Shown one piece after another: positions 47,491-56,747 of a DNA stretch of 63,749 nt. Position numbers and translations under genes: made by a program. The DNA comes from Legionella drozanskii LLAP-1 (GTDB lineage: Bacteria; Pseudomonadota; Gammaproteobacteria; Legionellales; Legionellaceae). The notes under the pieces were generated by a model. The model saw nothing but the letters and a program-made list of their open reading frames with translations. It ran no database searches and was not told the origin of the DNA. The stretch lies in assembly GCF_001467585.1 (NCBI RefSeq), contig NZ_LNXY01000008.1, positions 1 to 63,749 on the forward strand, in the 5' to 3' direction. The first letter of the stretch is position 1. Each line of letters opens with the position of its first letter.

Positions 47491-48739
47491 GGATTGGAAA
47501 TCAAATCTTCGCTGGGAAGGAGTTCAGCGTCCTTACAGGGCCGAAGAAGTCATTAGATTAAGACCTTCGCTAAAAATCGAATATAGCATCGCGAAACATG
47601 GTGCTGAAAAACTATGGTCAATGTTACAAGAAAATGAACCAGTTACTGCTTTAGGTTGTCTAACAGGCAACCAAGCTATACAAGCGGTGCAAGCGGGACT
47701 TAAAGCAATTTATTGCTCAGGATGGCAAGTGGCAGGCGATCACAACTCGGCGGGACAGATGTACCCTGACCAAAGCTTATATCCCGTTGATTCTGTTCCT
47801 AAATTAGTTGAAGCGATTAATAATGCTCTACAACGCACCGACGAAATTCATGGTTTGGAAGGGGACCGTACTACAAAATGGTATGCACCTATTGTTGCCG
47901 ATGCTGAAGCAGGTTTTGGTGGCAATTTAAACGCTTTCGAACTCATGAAACACATGATTAGAGCAGGAGCTTCAGCAGTTCACTTTGAAGATCAACTTTC
48001 TTCAGCAAAAAAATGTGGACATATGGGCGGAAAGGTTTTGATTCCCACAATAGAAGCGGTGAACAAGTTAATAGCTGCTCGATTAGCAGCGGATGTTTGT
48101 GGTGTATCTACACTTATTATTGGCAGAACCGATGCGGACTCCGCCACGTTAATTACCAGCGATTTTGATGAAAATGATCGTGTCTTTTTGACAGGTGAAC
48201 GCTCAGCTGAGGGTTTTTATTATGTAAAAAGCGGTATTGAGCAAGCAATAAGTCGCGGCTTAGCCTATGCTCCTTATGCTGATATGATTTGGTGCGAAAC
48301 TTCAAAGCCAAATATTCAACAAGCACGGCAATTTGCTGATGCTATTCATCAAAAATTCCCTAAAAAGATACTTTGTTACAACTGCTCGCCTTCTTTCAAC
48401 TGGCAAGCAAATCTTAAAGAGCATGATTTAAAAACATTTAGAGAACAGCTGTTCGAGATGGGTTATAAATACCAATTTATCACTCTCGCAGGCTGGCATA
48501 GCCTTAACCTTGGCATGTTTGAAATTGCTAAATCTTATCGAGAAGAGGGGATGCTTGCTTATTCTCGCATGCAGCAGAAGGAAATGTCCCAAGAAGCTCA
48601 AGGTTTTAGGGCGACTAAACACCAAGCTTTCGTTGGCACAGGTTATTTTGATGCTGTGCAAAACACTATTATGCAAGGTGAATCTTCAACTACGGCTTTA
48701 AGAGGAAGTACCGAGCGTGATCAGTTTCATAAGAACTAA
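47456..48739 (+). CDS. aceA: Isocitrate lyase
   Basis: Splits isocitrate to succinate and glyoxylate. The catalytic motif [11 protein letters not shown] is at about residues 185-195 (Cys at 187). The N-terminal [31 protein letters not shown] region and the NCSPSFNW block are also typical. Length 427 (E. coli 434). The ATG at 47456 has aaagga upstream and lies within the end of aceB, so translation is coupled. I see no aceK kinase gene after it; a terminator follows. Confidence 0.96.
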   Translation: MNQQEQANQLNKDWKSNLRWEGVQRPYRAEEVIRLRPSLKIEYSIAKHGAEKLWSMLQENEPVTALGCLTGNQAIQAVQAGLKAIYCSGWQVAGDHNSAGQMYPDQSLYPVDSVPKLVEAINNALQRTDEIHGLEGDRTTKWYAPIVADAEAGFGGNLNAFELMKHMIRAGASAVHFEDQLSSAKKCGHMGGKVLIPTIEAVNKLIAARLAADVCGVSTLIIGRTDADSATLITSDFDENDRVFLTGERSAEGFYYVKSGIEQAISRGLAYAPYADMIWCETSKPNIQQARQFADAIHQKFPKKILCYNCSPSFNWQANLKEHDLKTFREQLFEMGYKYQFITLAGWHSLNLGMFEIAKSYREEGMLAYSRMQQKEMSQEAQGFRATKHQAFVGTGYFDAVQNTIMQGESSTTALRGSTERDQFHKN

Positions 48740-48772
48740 GATAAGCGATAGACTCACCCATGGTTTCAAACT

Positions 48773-48794
48773 ACGGGGCTCCGGCCCCGTTTTC
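48773..48794 (+). terminator. Rho-independent terminator of aceBA
   Basis: acggggc (48773-48779) pairs with gccccgt (48784-48790) around a tccg tetraloop and is followed by tttt. It lies 34 bp after the aceA stop codon. A second weaker inverted pair, ccctct and agaggg, follows at about 48816-48838, and a short (aaat)4 microsatellite lies near 48877-48893. Confidence 0.85.
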
Positions 48795-48988
48795 GCGGAG
48801 GGTGGGGGATGTTAACCCTCTAAAATCTACAAAAGAGGGAGACCAGGACTGGCGAGTATGCGTTGTACTTGCTAAGATAAATAAATAAATAAATATTTTA
48901 GGTCATTCCTCTTGAATTTTTATGCAAAAAAATATTTTTTTAGACTATATTAAAAGATTCAGCTTATTTCATTTTCAAGGAGTCAATC

Positions 48989-49264
48989 GTGAGCAAATCA
49001 AATACACCAAAATTAAATTCTGAAGAGGATAAAATAAAACAATCCGTAGATGAGGGTATCGATCAAGCTGATGCCATGTACAAACAAGCGAAAGACAAAG
49101 CCAACGAATTGTATGAAGAAGGGAAGCAGGCTGTTTGTGATGCGCAGGATTATTTCAAAGAGTCTACTGACAATCTGATTAGACATGTGAAAGAGAATCC
49201 TTTAACCTCTTTATTAATCGCCGGCGGTGTTGGCTTTATTTTATCTTCTCTGCTGAAGAAATAA
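48989..49264 (+). CDS. DUF883 (YqjD/ElaB-like) membrane-anchored protein
   Basis: 91 residues: a charged helical N-terminal two-thirds with Lys/Glu/Ala/Gln heptads and a single C-terminal transmembrane helix (NPLTSLLIAGGVGFILSSLL). The K-(E/D)-x-P-x-x-S-L-x-x-A-x-G-x-G element is the DUF883 hallmark. In E. coli, YqjD and ElaB are inner-membrane proteins that bind ribosomes in stationary phase. The start is GTG at 48989, with aaggag six bases upstream. The stop overlaps the next start by 1 bp (TAATG). Confidence 0.9.
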   Translation: MSKSNTPKLNSEEDKIKQSVDEGIDQADAMYKQAKDKANELYEEGKQAVCDAQDYFKESTDNLIRHVKENPLTSLLIAGGVGFILSSLLKK

Positions 49265-49674
49265 TGAAATTTTTCGAGCATGCAAAAGGTTTTTTTTCTA
49301 ATAAAACCGAGTATTCAAAAGGAATTTATGCTCTGTTTAAACTAGAAGCTAAACTTGCCGGATTAAATCTTTTACCTTTTCTTGTTGGCCTTATTGTCCT
49401 TCTTGCGCTGGCCATTACTGTTTGGCTGACATTCATGATTTTAATTGGCTATGTCATCATTCTTCTCAGCAAACAACCCTTAACTGCTATTATTTCAATA
49501 TTAGTGTTAAATTTGGCACTAGCACTTTATCTCATTCGTGATATGAAACAGCGGCTACAGGAAATGAGTTTTGCACGTACAAGAAATTGCCTAAGAACCT
49601 CAGAGGAGGGAGATGAAAGTGAGTCAACGGAAAGAGCTGTTGAATTCAATAGCCATATTAGAGACGAAAGTTAA
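49264..49674 (+). CDS. YqjE-like (DUF1469, phage-holin family III) membrane protein
   Basis: 136 residues with two long hydrophobic helices at about 35-63 and 67-95, separated by a short turn, and a polar C-terminal tail. It follows a DUF883 gene with stop-start overlap, as yqjE follows yqjD in E. coli. The role is unknown; cell-envelope stress is the usual suggestion. Confidence 0.8.
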   Translation: MKFFEHAKGFFSNKTEYSKGIYALFKLEAKLAGLNLLPFLVGLIVLLALAITVWLTFMILIGYVIILLSKQPLTAIISILVLNLALALYLIRDMKQRLQEMSFARTRNCLRTSEEGDESESTERAVEFNSHIRDES

Positions 49675-49891
49675 GTCTGCTAAAAAAAATGAAATAAAGC
49701 ATAGACATTATTTCGCTCGATTAATTGGCCGCAACCCTTATTTAGTGGCAGTTCCGCTTGTTCCTGCTTTTTTAGGCGGATGGAAGAGTGGTAAATTAGC
49801 TCGTGGTCAAGGTGGTCTTCGATTAAAACAATTTGGTAAATATGGATTTGCTACTGTTTTCAATTTAATTCGCCACTATAAATTAATATGA
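49613..49891 (+). CDS. YqjK-like small protein
   Basis: 92 residues. An N-terminal helix (VSQRKELLNSIAILETKVKSA), a hydrophobic stretch (NPYLVAVPLVPAFLGGW) and a basic C-terminus ending in FNLIRHYKLI. The arrangement resembles E. coli YqjK, encoded after yqjE, though similarity in sequence is weak. It begins 62 bp inside the end of the YqjE-like gene, in another frame, with ggaggg-like sequence eleven bases before the ATG. So three overlapping reading frames make one operon. Confidence 0.65.
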   Translation: MKVSQRKELLNSIAILETKVKSAKKNEIKHRHYFARLIGRNPYLVAVPLVPAFLGGWKSGKLARGQGGLRLKQFGKYGFATVFNLIRHYKLI

Positions 49892-50023
49892 ATGATAATT
49901 TAATGGAAGTTGCAGGTTCATTCGAGATGGATTTAAATACAATAATTTAAGGTCAGACAGAGAGTATTCTAGCTGATTACGATCAGATATAAACAAAATT
50001 ATTGTCTATATTTTTTTTATCAT

Positions 50024-51658
50024 CTATCGAGATTTAAATCCAACCAAAACAATTGCTTCTTGATCATTATCATGACCGAATTTATTTAAATTATCTATTT
50101 CCTTTTTAACATGTTCAGATAACTCTTGGACAAAGTTATAACGACCTTTTGATGTTTCAACAAGCTTAAACTCGTTTAAATAAGCAGTACAACGAGATTG
50201 AATTATCAGCAGTTTAGATAGTCTATCAACCACTGTGCAATCGGGTTTTAATTCTTTATAAGCTGCAACTGCATCTTTGATATTCTGAGCCAAAATTGAA
50301 GTTCCTAAACCTATAAAACCAAGGTCCCATAAAAGAATATGACCATGATAACTTTTTGTTATTGGTAAATCAGTGGGTGCTTTGTCATTAGTAAGTCTTA
50401 CATAAGCAAAATCGCGTCCGTTTTTTGCAGTAATGCCATCGACTCCATGGATAGTACTGATGGATTTTTTAGCGGCGATAATTTTATCAGAAGCTTCTTG
50501 GTCATGCAGTGCTAAGGCACTTCCCATTTTTTTCCATGATGTAGCGCTTTTTGTCTGTTTTAACTGACCTTTTGGAGTGTAAGACGAACCAACTTCTAAT
50601 AGGTCGATAGTCACTTCTTTGGCTTCGATTGCGTCAGGGACAAAATTACTTAAGACGTTGTTCCAAACAAATCCAACTGTATTAATAATTGCTTGTACGT
50701 GTTCTGAATGGAAGAGGTCAGCGAATTTTGCAAAAATTAAACCACCAACCAGGTTTAAAGGAGCCAATAAAATATCAGTCACTAACCATTTTACATCACT
50801 TGGATTAGGTCCTCTGCCATATTCAGCAGCTTCATGAGCCATTTTTATTGTAGAAATAATGGTTGAAGTATAGGAAACAAAGCTAATGAATCCTAAAATT
50901 ACTGCTGGAAGGGCCAAAGGAGGGAAAGCAAAAGACAGAAGAGCCAATATCGCTGCGGTTACACCCGTTGCTAATCCTATAAACGAAGTAACTGTAGTTA
51001 CATCTTTTGCAATAGCATCGAGCAGATTCATTTTTTTCGCGTTTACATAATGGATATCAATGAGGCGTTTAGATAGAACCTCGAGTTGCTTAATTTGTTT
51101 CTGCGCATTAGGATTTGCTTGATCTCTTAGGGCATAGCAAAGCAAGGTTACGTCACGGTGAGCTTGCAAACAATCGAAACGGGTTTGCATGTTTAGCAGT
51201 GAGGAATAGTTTAAGGTTTTGCGAAAATTTTCTTTAACTTTATCAAGATCTGGCCCGTCAATACTTTCTAGCGTTTTAGTGATAGCTTTTAATAAACAAC
51301 GCTCTTTTAAGGTATTAAAGAATCTTTTATATTGTTTCTCAAATTCTTCTATTTCTTTTTTTTGGTTAGAATGACTCTTTTTAGCATCTTTAATTAATTT
51401 GTTAATTTCTTCAAAAGCATTGTTTTTATTTTTAGATTCTTCATCAATATTTACATCGATATTTGTTTCAAAAAAACGGGTTCCAGACCATAATTTCGGA
51501 TAATTTAGAATGCCATATTGGATGCCTTTTATTTGTTCGTGATTAATGAAAGAGGGTGCATGTTTTTTTACCCAGGAAGCATGCTCTTCTTGAATGTAAT
51601 TATTTATGCTATCCAAATCACTATTTAATGTAATTCTTGGTAAAATATGAAAGGCCAT
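50024..51658 (-). CDS. Hairpin-membrane protein with coiled coil, candidate effector
   Basis: 544 residues, no signal peptide and no family I recognise. Residues about 75-120 are a charged coiled coil (INKLIKDAKKSHSNQKKEIE). At about 215-275 two long hydrophobic stretches flank FAFPPLALPAVI, the same hairpin plan as in the proteins at 41714 and 51837, and a third hydrophobic part (DILLAPLNLVGGLIFAKFA) follows. The C-terminal part is soluble. Coiled coil plus membrane hairpin is common in Legionella effectors that act on host organelles. Divergent from the small protein at 51837, with 178 bp between. Confidence 0.6.
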   Translation of the reverse strand: MAFHILPRITLNSDLDSINNYIQEEHASWVKKHAPSFINHEQIKGIQYGILNYPKLWSGTRFFETNIDVNIDEESKNKNNAFEEINKLIKDAKKSHSNQKKEIEEFEKQYKRFFNTLKERCLLKAITKTLESIDGPDLDKVKENFRKTLNYSSLLNMQTRFDCLQAHRDVTLLCYALRDQANPNAQKQIKQLEVLSKRLIDIHYVNAKKMNLLDAIAKDVTTVTSFIGLATGVTAAILALLSFAFPPLALPAVILGFISFVSYTSTIISTIKMAHEAAEYGRGPNPSDVKWLVTDILLAPLNLVGGLIFAKFADLFHSEHVQAIINTVGFVWNNVLSNFVPDAIEAKEVTIDLLEVGSSYTPKGQLKQTKSATSWKKMGSALALHDQEASDKIIAAKKSISTIHGVDGITAKNGRDFAYVRLTNDKAPTDLPITKSYHGHILLWDLGFIGLGTSILAQNIKDAVAAYKELKPDCTVVDRLSKLLIIQSRCTAYLNEFKLVETSKGRYNFVQELSEHVKKEIDNLNKFGHDNDQEAIVLVGFKSR

Positions 51659-51836
51659 TTTACAATCCTAAAACAACAGTCCTAGCTTCAATTATACCTA
51701 GCATAACTTAAGAGAAGATTACCTTTTTTATACAAAATTTTTTAAAAAATAAGATGCAATACATGTTCTTTATTCAGTTGACGAATGATGAAAATTTGAT
51801 TAGCATGCATTCTTTCCACTCCTCAGGTTAATTAAT

Positions 51837-52475
51837 ATGTTCTTTTTCACAAGACTTCAAACTCCTCGCTTTTCTTCAACGGACTATGAAAAATTAATTG
51901 AAAGGATGTTAGTCGACGCTGCAATACTAGAAGGTAGCAGCCATAAATATAATGCTCTATTGAAATTAAAAGGTCATGTTGCAAAGATGGCCGCTAGCCT
52001 TCATCAATTAAAAGGACTTTCAAGTTCTGCAACTATAGAGCCACTGGAAAAATGTATTCAACAAGCAATATTTAATACCATTGATAATAAAAAAACAGAT
52101 CATAATGAAATAAAGAACCGCCTTGCTCACCTAAAAGAGGACCTCAATAGTGAAGAGGGTAGAAAAATAATTTCCGGTTTGTTTATGTTCACTAACGGTT
52201 TGCTAACGACTGTAAGTGCTGTTGGCATTATTATTTTTGGTGCAGCCATGACAACAGGTCCTGTGGGCATGGCTTTGCTAGCATTAACCATGGCAATTGT
52301 ATCTGCACTGGTACTAATGATTGCAGCGTATAGTTTATACGTAGATGGTCGCAATTTGTTCGACAAGCAGATAAAAGAAATTGAGAGTGGTATAGATTTT
52401 TTAATTGAAGAATATACTGAACTCCAAGCAGGCAATGCTGAAGAGTTAGATAACATGGGACGTGTGTACAATTAA
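51837..52475 (+). CDS. Hydrophobic-hairpin protein, candidate effector
   Basis: 212 residues. A helical N-terminal half is followed by two hydrophobic helices with a TTGPVG turn (SGLFMFTNGLLTTVSAVGIIIFG, shortened here, and ALLALTMAIVSALVLMIAAY), then a C-terminal helix rich in Glu (FLIEEYTELQAGNAEEL) like a Dot/Icm E-block. It resembles the protein at 41714 in plan, but I cannot see clear sequence identity. Function unknown. The start ATG at 51837 is preceded by cctcaggttaatta, a poor ribosome site. Confidence 0.6.
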   Translation: MFFFTRLQTPRFSSTDYEKLIERMLVDAAILEGSSHKYNALLKLKGHVAKMAASLHQLKGLSSSATIEPLEKCIQQAIFNTIDNKKTDHNEIKNRLAHLKEDLNSEEGRKIISGLFMFTNGLLTTVSAVGIIIFGAAMTTGPVGMALLALTMAIVSALVLMIAAYSLYVDGRNLFDKQIKEIESGIDFLIEEYTELQAGNAEELDNMGRVYN

Positions 52476-52483
52476 GTAGTTAG

Positions 52484-52548
52484 CCTTGGCCCACCAATTC
52501 GTTAACTGAAGAAACTTGTTGTTTCACAGATTCAACGTTGGGCTAAGG
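52484..52548. repeat. Inverted pair of the ccttggccca motif
   Basis: ccttggccca (52484-52493) and tgggctaagg (52539-52548) are inverted with one mismatch. The same motif flanks the terminal-inverted-repeat elements and appears near 26710 (ttggcccaac) and 33414 (gtgggctttggc), so it is a short dispersed repeat of this genome. The remaining gap to 52711 holds nothing I recognise. Confidence 0.4.
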
Positions 52549-52711
52549 TCTTACTTCCAGCGCTCGTGGAGGGTTAAGCTGCTGGATATATTTTGCTACA
52601 CGCAGCACTTTGAAGTTAACTTTTGACGGTTTGCTGTTGTCCCTGTGGTCATGCTGATTGATGACAATCGTTTTCATTCATCATGGCTGCCAATACATTG
52701 ATGATACCACT

Positions 52712-53437
52712 TCACCACTTTCCTAAATGAGCACCGCCATCCACATGTAGAGTTTCTCCAGTAATAGTTTTGGATTCGGTTAAAAAGAAGATTGCCTCAG
52801 CTATCTCACTCGCTTCTGATAAGATTCCCATTGGCGAAAGTGTACGTAAAAAATCGTTGGGAGTATTTTTGTGTAACGGCGTATCTACGGTGCCAGGAGC
52901 TACTGTATTAAAGCGAATACTATCTTTTGCGTACTCCATGGCAAGGGAGCGGGTCACTGAATCCAAACCACCCTTTGTAATCATTGGAAGAGAGGCATTC
53001 ATCCCAGCTATTGGATTATCTACTAAAGAAGCGGTAACGGTAACGATGCTGCCTCCGCCTCCTTGTTTTAGCATTTGCTTAATCGCTAATTGTGTTACAT
53101 AAATAAAACCTGCCACATTTGTAGAAAGAAGGCGTTTAAAATCATCCGCTGTATATTCTATGAAAGGCTTAGTAAAGAAAATACCCGCATTGTTAACGAG
53201 GGCATCAATGTTTCCGAACTCACTAATCGCTAAATCAATGATTCGCTTTGCTGTTTCTGGTTGCCCAATGTCCCCATCAATCAGTTTCAGACGATCAGAG
53301 GGTTTAAAATGTCCTGACTCGGAAATATGTCGCGAATTCGCAACTACTTGATATCCTTGGTTGAGAAAAAGCTCGACAGTATCTGCTCCAATACCTTGCG
53401 ATGCCCCGGTAATAACGATGGTTTTTACGTTACTCAT
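52712..53437 (-). CDS. Short-chain dehydrogenase/reductase family protein, atypical active site
   Basis: Rossmann-fold protein of 241 residues with the cofactor motif TGASQGIG (11-18) and the NNAG motif. In the active site the usual Y-x-x-x-K is replaced: the Lys in MITKGGL is present but the residue four positions before it is Pro, so the catalytic Tyr is absent, while the Ser in TASL remains. Similar P/A-x-x-x-K sequences exist in other SDR groups, so the gene may still encode a working enzyme or a binding protein. Substrate unknown. C-terminal LHVDGGAHLG is normal. Confidence 0.85.
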   Translation of the reverse strand: MSNVKTIVITGASQGIGADTVELFLNQGYQVVANSRHISESGHFKPSDRLKLIDGDIGQPETAKRIIDLAISEFGNIDALVNNAGIFFTKPFIEYTADDFKRLLSTNVAGFIYVTQLAIKQMLKQGGGGSIVTVTASLVDNPIAGMNASLPMITKGGLDSVTRSLAMEYAKDSIRFNTVAPGTVDTPLHKNTPNDFLRTLSPMGILSEASEIAEAIFFLTESKTITGETLHVDGGAHLGKW

Positions 53438-53516
53438 TCCTCTCTCCCTGCGTCACTTGAAGGCGCTAATTATTAGTCTAGTATAGTTACCAAAAACAGA
53501 TAGAGCGGGGTTTCTT

Positions 53517-54779
53517 TTATAAAACGAAGGATTGCTGTGTTTGCAGATTTTGCCTCTGTTCGCTGTGTTTTTGACCTTTTCGAGTGAACAAGCCGCAGGT
53601 TTGATTTAATTCCACAGGCAATCCCGCACTAGCTAGTTCTTGACAAAGTAATCGTTGAGCAGCAATGGGTAATTTTTTTAAGCCTTCAAAATCCAAGGTA
53701 ACTGATTGTATATAAAGAGTATCCCAATAAGCTGCATCGTGATAAAAACCACTTGTCTCGCTATTTATTTCTCGACAATTCTTATTCCAAGTATCATGGA
53801 TCCTCCCGGATTTTATAGCGTCAAGATATTTAGCTACAGCGGCTCTATCATTTTTAATCATGACATCTTCAATTTCACTATCAATTAATAAATAAGTATG
53901 GCCATTAAGTGGATGATTTTTTCCAATATTTGTTTTGAAGGATGTCTGCGTTTCATCAGTAAAAACAATGACGACTTGAACTTTCACTTCGAGGCCGAAT
54001 TTTATAGCCTGACTAAAAATTTTGATGAGAGCTAGATCTTTATGATTATCACAGGTTCCACCGCCGGCTGCATAGGCTGATTGAATAGAATGATAGGCGC
54101 TCTTAAAGATAGTAACTTCTCTAATCCAGGAATGAAAAATATCTTTTATTTCTTCAGAAATAATTGTGGCTGATATTTTTTTCAAGGTTAGTGTAATCGA
54201 TGCTTGCCATTTTGTATTTTTCTTTAAAATTTGCGCATAAACAGCATTCATTTTTGGAACATCAATCTCAAAGGAGGACATCGTTTTTTGATCGATTAAA
54301 CAAGTAGCATTATTACCCTCTAAACAAGACGCGGGAATTAATTTTCCCTCTCGCGCACCTAAACGAATATCTGGTTTATTGAAGGTTGCTAATGAGCTTT
54401 CTTCACAATCTTCTTTGTCATTTAGAGAACCTTTAATTGGTTTTTTATTATCATCTTTTACTGTCGTTGATTGCGAGAGTTGCTCGTTGACTTTAATGGC
54501 ATAGGCGCCACTGATGCTCATTAAAAAGAACAATGCCATCCATTGCTTTGGCGTTAATACATTGACAAGACTGAGACCTAAGCCATAAAAACCTTTGTTT
54601 CGCGGTTTCTTATTTTGTGGTTTTTTTCGCAGGCAGGGGGGTGTACAATTAAGTTTGCGTCCCTGTTTGATCGGTCTAATAGGCTTGGTTTTGACTTGAG
54701 TGGCACGACGAATCTGATCTTCAGATCTCGGTTTATGCTTTTCTTTGATGATAATCTGTTTTTTCTTGAGTTGACGCAT
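53517..54779 (-). CDS. Membrane-anchored or exported protein with C-H-D pattern (transglutaminase/papain-like candidate)
   Basis: 420 residues. The first 62 are strongly basic (many Lys and Arg), followed by one hydrophobic segment at about 76-95 (ending SISGAYA, which could be a cleavage site). The remainder has Cys243 in AAGGGTCDNHKDLAL and His294 in LNGHTYLLID, with several acidic residues after it. Small-G-x-C followed 50 residues later by H-x-x-x-x-x-D is the pattern of papain-like and transglutaminase-like enzymes, including deamidase effectors. I recognise no exact family. The function is inferred from this pattern only. Confidence 0.5.
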   Translation of the reverse strand: MRQLKKKQIIIKEKHKPRSEDQIRRATQVKTKPIRPIKQGRKLNCTPPCLRKKPQNKKPRNKGFYGLGLSLVNVLTPKQWMALFFLMSISGAYAIKVNEQLSQSTTVKDDNKKPIKGSLNDKEDCEESSLATFNKPDIRLGAREGKLIPASCLEGNNATCLIDQKTMSSFEIDVPKMNAVYAQILKKNTKWQASITLTLKKISATIISEEIKDIFHSWIREVTIFKSAYHSIQSAYAAGGGTCDNHKDLALIKIFSQAIKFGLEVKVQVVIVFTDETQTSFKTNIGKNHPLNGHTYLLIDSEIEDVMIKNDRAAVAKYLDAIKSGRIHDTWNKNCREINSETSGFYHDAAYWDTLYIQSVTLDFEGLKKLPIAAQRLLCQELASAGLPVELNQTCGLFTRKGQKHSEQRQNLQTQQSFVL

Positions 54780-54854
54780 GCAACATCTCTCGGTAGAAAA
54801 GAATCAATACGATATAGTATATAGAAATATCAACTGCATCCATCTAGAGGAGTT

Positions 54855-55463
54855 ATGCCAATTTTTGATCTCAGTACCTATACTAATCAAACCTTTACTA
54901 AGCTTGTGCTTGAAGATACAAAAATCGAGTTTATTGAATTTCAAAACTGTCAATTTAAACACTGTAAATTCAGAGAGGTTATTTTTAATAAAGTAAAATT
55001 TACTGATTGTGATTTTGAATCTTGTGATATATCGCTCTCAAAATTTCCAGGCTGTAAATTTTCGGAAGTTTCTTTTAAAAACTCTAAACTCTCGGGAATA
55101 AATTGGACAGAATTGAGCTGGCCCTTAGTAAAGCTTGCGAGCCCGCTTTATTTTTACGCCAGTAATCTAAGCCATTCGACTTTTTTCGGTCTAGATCTTG
55201 CTGATTTAATTATTGAGAATTGTAAAGCAACAGAGGTTGATTTTAGAGAGGCCAATTTAAATCATGCGAGCTTTACAGGTAGTGACTTACAAAACAGTTT
55301 GTTCATGCACACAAACTTAAAACATGCTGATTTCACCGATGCGATGAATTATTGTATTGATACCCAATTAAATAGGATTACCAAAGCAAGCTTTTCATTC
55401 CCAGAAGTTATTTCATTATTAAGCCATCTTGATATAAAAATTAATGGTTGGCAAAGCGATTAA
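54855..55463 (+). CDS. Pentapeptide-repeat protein
   Basis: 202 residues made of A(D/N)LXX-type pentapeptides (for example FQNCQFKHCKFREVIF, then FREANLNHASFTGSDLQNSL). Such proteins fold as a right-handed square beta-helix. Some, like Qnr and MfpA, mimic DNA and protect gyrase; the length and C-terminal LLSHLDIKING resemble that class, but the central Gly-loop features cannot be checked by eye. It starts 75 bp from the divergent gene at 54779. Confidence 0.85.
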   Translation: MPIFDLSTYTNQTFTKLVLEDTKIEFIEFQNCQFKHCKFREVIFNKVKFTDCDFESCDISLSKFPGCKFSEVSFKNSKLSGINWTELSWPLVKLASPLYFYASNLSHSTFFGLDLADLIIENCKATEVDFREANLNHASFTGSDLQNSLFMHTNLKHADFTDAMNYCIDTQLNRITKASFSFPEVISLLSHLDIKINGWQSD

Positions 55464-55550
55464 GACAAAACTCCATCCTCGGATGATTCCTGGTTCGAGT
55501 CATGCGCTTGCATCCCTAAGTTCTTCTTCAAAATCCACTTCACTTTGAGT

Positions 55551-56618
55551 ATGCGTTTAGCTTACTCTAAAGAACTAGAGCTTTTGAAATATAAAGTTAA
55601 TAGCCTCATATTTGGAGAGAGGGATTTGAAACAGCTTCCATTTGATATTTACAATTATACTTCAATTAATAATTGGCGTGGTGTTGCTGAAATAACAGTT
55701 AACGCTTTGTTACTTATTTTTGGATTATTTACTTTGTATTGGGCTATATCAAATAATTATTGGCTTTTATTCATCTTAATAGTTCCACTTAGTTTTCTTT
55801 TTGTTCGTCTCTTTATTCTTCAACATGAGTTAGGTCATGGAAATCTTTTTAAAAAGAAAAGACATAATGATTGGGTAGGTATATTTACCGGCATTGTCCT
55901 TTTCACGCCTTATTATTATTGGCAAAAGGCACATCTTATCCACCATGTAAGTGGTGGAAATTTGGATAGACGCCCATGGGCAGGAGATATCGAGGTTCTT
56001 AGCGTGAGAGAATACAAGACACAAACTAAATGGAATCAATTGTTATATCGTTTATATCGAAATAGTCTGGTGATGTTTTTTCTCGGGAGCATTTACGTCT
56101 TTATGATTGATCAACGTTTTTTTCGTCAACGAAAAGGACTTGGTAAAAAAGAGCGACGAAGTGTGATTGTAACTAATATAGGCATTGTTATTCTATATGG
56201 CTCTCTAATTGCATTGGGAGGGATAAAATTTTTTTTGATAGCAATACTTTTACCGCAATGGCTTAGCGGAGCTTTGGGAATTTATTTATTTTATGTTCAA
56301 CATAATTTTAAAAATAGATATTTTGTTTCGAGTAAAGAATGGAATTTACAAGATTCAGCCTTAAAAGGAAGTACTTTTTATGATTTACCTCAGCCTCTCA
56401 AATGGCTAACAGCCAATATTGGTTATCACCACATACATACATTAGTACCCCGAATTCCCTTCTATAGGTTGCCGAAATGCCATGAAGAGAATAACTGTTT
56501 TCATTCTGCACCACGATTTGGGTTAAAACATATGTCGGAACTGATTTCTCTAAAGCTTTACGACGAAGAAAGAGGGGAAATGGTTACTTGGAAAGAATAT
56601 AAAGCTAATTACCTCTAA
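55551..56618 (+). CDS. Fatty acid desaturase family protein
   Basis: Membrane di-iron desaturase of 355 residues. The three His boxes are HELGHG (about 92-97), HLIHHVSGGNLDRR (about 129-133) and GYHHIHT (about 291-296). Four to five hydrophobic helices lie around them. It resembles the omega-6/omega-3 desaturase branch. It may adjust membrane fluidity. The ATG at 55551 is used; an in-frame TTG lies two codons before. No strong ribosome site is visible. Confidence 0.85.
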   Translation: MRLAYSKELELLKYKVNSLIFGERDLKQLPFDIYNYTSINNWRGVAEITVNALLLIFGLFTLYWAISNNYWLLFILIVPLSFLFVRLFILQHELGHGNLFKKKRHNDWVGIFTGIVLFTPYYYWQKAHLIHHVSGGNLDRRPWAGDIEVLSVREYKTQTKWNQLLYRLYRNSLVMFFLGSIYVFMIDQRFFRQRKGLGKKERRSVIVTNIGIVILYGSLIALGGIKFFLIAILLPQWLSGALGIYLFYVQHNFKNRYFVSSKEWNLQDSALKGSTFYDLPQPLKWLTANIGYHHIHTLVPRIPFYRLPKCHEENNCFHSAPRFGLKHMSELISLKLYDEERGEMVTWKEYKANYL

Positions 56619-56747
56619 GCTTAAGAAATTGAAAAGAATAAAGGCCTAAATAAAATACAGGTTATCGAGAATAATTAAGAATTTTTCTCATAAGATTATA
56701 TTGCGAGCTATACTTAAAAGAGAACCCTCTTTATCAAGGAAGACATG

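Noticed and set aside
54855-55463. Qnr quinolone-resistance protein
   Set aside because: Pentapeptide repeats and length fit loosely, but no Qnr-specific loop sequence could be confirmed.
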